Below, in pieces: positions 10,573-12,899 of a stretch of DNA of 12,899 bases (position 1 is its first letter; every line of letters begins with the position of its first letter). The notes beneath the pieces are model-generated. The model saw nothing but the letters and a program-made list of their open reading frames with translations, ran no database searches and was not told the origin of the DNA. The position numbers were made by a program, and so were the translations under genes. This DNA comes from an uncultured Eubacteriales bacterium (lineage in GTDB: Bacteria; Bacillota; Clostridia; UBA1381; UMGS1253). Location: contig URQR01000039.1 in assembly GCA_900550065.1 (NCBI GenBank), positions 1-12,899 of the forward strand, given 5' to 3'.

Positions 10573-12899
10573 ATGAAAAAAAAGACAGTACGGTTTACAT
10601 TATTGACAAACATGGTGTTTGGCCTGCTCCTGCTTTTTGGCATGAGCGGCGCCGCGGCGGATATTTCCTATGTTTACACCGACAGCAAGATGCTGACAAA
10701 GGGTGTAGAATTCACAAGCTATGATATTTTCATGTCCGACCGGACATGGAACCGTGCTTATGTCGCGGCGGCGGATTTGTCCGAGCCGCATCTTGAACTG
10801 CAAGTGCTCGGCGACCCGCGCGGCATTAATTACCTAACGACGGTATCAAATGTCGCGCAGGCCTACGATACGACAGCAGCTATCAATTCGGACTTTTTTA
10901 ACTGGGACGCGCGCGCCGGGCGCGGCTCTCCTATTGGCGCGGCGTTTTTTCAGCAAAATATGATTTCCTCGCCCGCGGCGGGTTCAAACATGTATACCAT
11001 TCTACAAAACGCGGGCGGAGAGGTCTTTACCGACGTCGTCGACTATAAAATCTACATTACGGCGCCGAACGGCGCGCGCAAGCAGATTGCAGGCAAAAAC
11101 AAAGCCAGCGATTTGTCACAAATTATGATGTTTGATAAAAATTATGACAGCTACTCAATGGGTTCGACTGCTACTCAGTACGAAATGGTCGTGCGCAGCG
11201 GTATCGTGGAGGAAATCCGCTTTGAAAGTGAGCCGGTGCAAATGACCGATGATATGTACATTCTTTCCGGTCTGGCGGATTGGGACTCGTTTTTACTCGA
11301 CAATTTTGCCGTCGGCGACGAAGTAAAGGTCGAGATAGAGTCAAGCATTGATTTTAATAATTTGAAGCTTGCGGCCGGAGCAGGCGCGAAAATCCTTTCG
11401 GACGGAACTGTACCGGGGAGTTTTTCGCATACAATTGGTGGAATTAATCCGCGTACAGCATTTGGAATCGATTATAGCAAGAAAAAAGTCTACCTTGCCG
11501 TTGTGGACGGCCGGAGCGGGAGTTCAAACGGCATGACGATGACGGAACTCGGCTGGTTTATGAAGTATATCGGGGCGTACAACGCAGTGAATCTTGACGG
11601 TGGCGGCTCATCAACCTTTGTGGCTAAGAATCAGCAAAGCGGCGCACAGGAGCTGATTAACACGCCTTCCGACAGTGCGCAGCGCAAGGTCGCGGCGGTA
11701 CTCGCGGTCAACTCAACAGTAAAAAAGGCAGGTGGCCTGTACCATATGAAAATCACTCCTGACGGCGAAAACGTGTTCAAGGATTCGCGGATTAACTTAG
11801 CCGTCGAAGGGTTTGACGAGTTCTATTTTCCTGTCGGCGTAGACACGAGTACGCTGACCTACACGGTTTCCGGTGTGGACGGATACGTCGAAAATGATGT
11901 GTTCTACCCGAAAAGCGCCGGTATTGCGACCGTAACAGCATGGGCACCGAACGGTGCGGTAACGGATGTAAAAATCCGCGTATTGGACCAGCCATACAAA
12001 ATCGAACACGAGGCAAGCACAGTTGAGCTCCGCACCGGCGAGGCGAAAAACTTCTGGCTTTTTGTCCGTGACGAGGCGGGGTATCTGGCCCATGTGCCAA
12101 TCGCAGACATGGAGGTTACGTTTTCCGACAGCATTGCACATATTAACGGCACAGCCGTTGTGGGCGACCGAAGCGGTTCAGCCCTAATGAGTGTAAAATA
12201 TGGAAACGCAGTTATATATGCTACTGTCCACGTCGACGGGAAACACCTCGACATCCCGCTTCCGAACGATAAAACCGGCACAGATACGAGAAACACGGCA
12301 AGCAGCGGGGACAGCCTAATGCGGTTTGCAGTGTTTGGCAGCGTCCGAGAGTCGGACACACTGTTTAACAATTTAATTATGAAAAAAGCGCTTGGATCAA
12401 TGAATAGCAGCGCAGATATGGCGTTTATTCTGTCGACCAAACCGACGGCGAATATCGCCCCAAATCTATCAATTCCCGTTCAGACGTGCTACCCGTTTCA
12501 CAGCTTTGTGGAAAAGGACAACACCTTTATTGTGCTTGATACAGAAGATGATTTCATGAGCGCGCGCGAGTGGAATTGGTTTATCAATGAAGTGAACAAT
12601 TTACAGACACAAAATGTATTTGTGTTTATGCAGACGAACTTAAAATTCACCAGCGCAAAGGAAACAAAGCTGCTCAAGGATGTGCTCTCTGGCGCGGCGG
12701 AACGCGGACATACTGTCTATACGTTCTACAACAATTCGCTGACGGGCTCTACGCCGGAAGACGGTGTCCGTTATATTTCCACGCCGGGCTTTTCCAGCGA
12801 TATTACTGCGTCAAATTTCCCGAGTCTCAGTTCGAAACTGCGTTTTATTACAGTAGATATTGACAGCAGACAGCATGTGACCTATCAAATCAAACAGCT
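10573..12899 (+). CDS. Exported phosphodiester glycosidase (NAGPA-type) with Ig-like and phosphoesterase-like regions, 3'-truncated
   Basis: Large extracytoplasmic protein; 775 codons are visible and the frame runs open off the right edge. Order: basic N-terminus and hydrophobic signal or anchor (1-29); a phosphodiester glycosidase domain (about 95-380) related to human uncovering enzyme and bacterial YigE-type proteins; two Ig-like beta regions (about 388-475 and 476-557); a polar linker (558-580); and a calcineurin-phosphoesterase-like region (about 582-745). The glycosidase motifs are clear: NSDFF (105-109), GGINPRTAFG (289-298), VDGRS (311-315) and the signature NLDGGGSSTF (340-349). The family cleaves sugar-phosphodiester bonds, so cell-wall or exopolysaccharide glycopolymers are plausible targets, inferred only. 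In the last region the metal-binding Asp/His motifs of active phosphoesterases are not visible (FAVFGSVRE, VFMQTNL). Start: GAGG nine bases before the ATG, 27 bases after the DUF4364 stop. Confidence 0.9.
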   Translation, partial: MKKKTVRFTLLTNMVFGLLLLFGMSGAAADISYVYTDSKMLTKGVEFTSYDIFMSDRTWNRAYVAAADLSEPHLELQVLGDPRGINYLTTVSNVAQAYDTTAAINSDFFNWDARAGRGSPIGAAFFQQNMISSPAAGSNMYTILQNAGGEVFTDVVDYKIYITAPNGARKQIAGKNKASDLSQIMMFDKNYDSYSMGSTATQYEMVVRSGIVEEIRFESEPVQMTDDMYILSGLADWDSFLLDNFAVGDEVKVEIESSIDFNNLKLAAGAGAKILSDGTVPGSFSHTIGGINPRTAFGIDYSKKKVYLAVVDGRSGSSNGMTMTELGWFMKYIGAYNAVNLDGGGSSTFVAKNQQSGAQELINTPSDSAQRKVAAVLAVNSTVKKAGGLYHMKITPDGENVFKDSRINLAVEGFDEFYFPVGVDTSTLTYTVSGVDGYVENDVFYPKSAGIATVTAWAPNGAVTDVKIRVLDQPYKIEHEASTVELRTGEAKNFWLFVRDEAGYLAHVPIADMEVTFSDSIAHINGTAVVGDRSGSALMSVKYGNAVIYATVHVDGKHLDIPLPNDKTGTDTRNTASSGDSLMRFAVFGSVRESDTLFNNLIMKKALGSMNSSADMAFILSTKPTANIAPNLSIPVQTCYPFHSFVEKDNTFIVLDTEDDFMSAREWNWFINEVNNLQTQNVFVFMQTNLKFTSAKETKLLKDVLSGAAERGHTVYTFYNNSLTGSTPEDGVRYISTPGFSSDITASNFPSLSSKLRFITVDIDSRQHVTYQIKQ

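Noticed and set aside
11904..12440. Minus-strand open frames of up to 178 codons opposite the phosphodiester glycosidase
   Set aside because: They overlap each other and a well-supported gene, and show no motif or ribosome site.

Overview
The window reads as chromosomal DNA of an anaerobic Firmicute of the class Clostridia, probably an uncultured relative of Oscillospirales or Christensenellales. This is inferred from family content (DUF4364 protein, class IIB aldolase, SLH-domain surface protein, YgjP-type peptidase, QueG-like ferredoxin protein), strong Shine-Dalgarno sites, sigma-A-like promoters and moderate GC. No phage, transposon, CRISPR, tRNA or rRNA gene was seen. Gene density is high, and no gene-free stretch exceeds about 250 bases.

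Layout. (1) Bases 2-1030, plus strand: the 3' part of an SLC13/ArsB-type membrane transporter, cut by the window edge. It shares a bidirectional terminator (1031-1060) with the next block. (2) Bases 1060-3113, minus strand: a compact four-gene operon in the order ArsC/Spx-like thioredoxin-fold protein, YjbQ protein, Sir2 deacylase, YgjP-like zinc peptidase. It is driven by a clear promoter at 3158-3186. (3) Bases 3358-3972, plus strand: an unrecognised protein with three paired-cysteine zinc-ribbon-like modules, with its own promoters and terminator. (4) Bases 4127-5062: fba, glycolytic class II aldolase, with its own promoter and a bidirectional terminator. (5) Bases 5118-5534, minus: a small four-helix membrane protein. 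(6) Bases 5650-7059, minus: a secreted SLH-domain cell-wall protein with an unrecognised C-terminal domain. (7) Bases 7178-9811, minus: a tightly overlapping operon in the order QueG-like Fe-S protein, rnhB, yraN-like nuclease, M19 dipeptidase. (8) Bases 9994-12899, plus: a DUF4364 winged-helix protein followed by a large exported phosphodiester glycosidase with Ig-like regions and an apparently dead metallophosphoesterase-like tail, cut by the right edge.

Most genes are housekeeping or conserved accessory functions. The least explained parts are the triple zinc-ribbon protein, the coupled Sir2/YgjP pair with its redox and YjbQ partners, the QueG paralog lacking the usual catalytic aspartate, and the degenerate phosphoesterase module on the phosphodiester glycosidase. 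I see no clear defence, secretion or mobile system. Several starts were moved from the longest possible ORF to the start that fits the Shine-Dalgarno site; these are explained in the entries.
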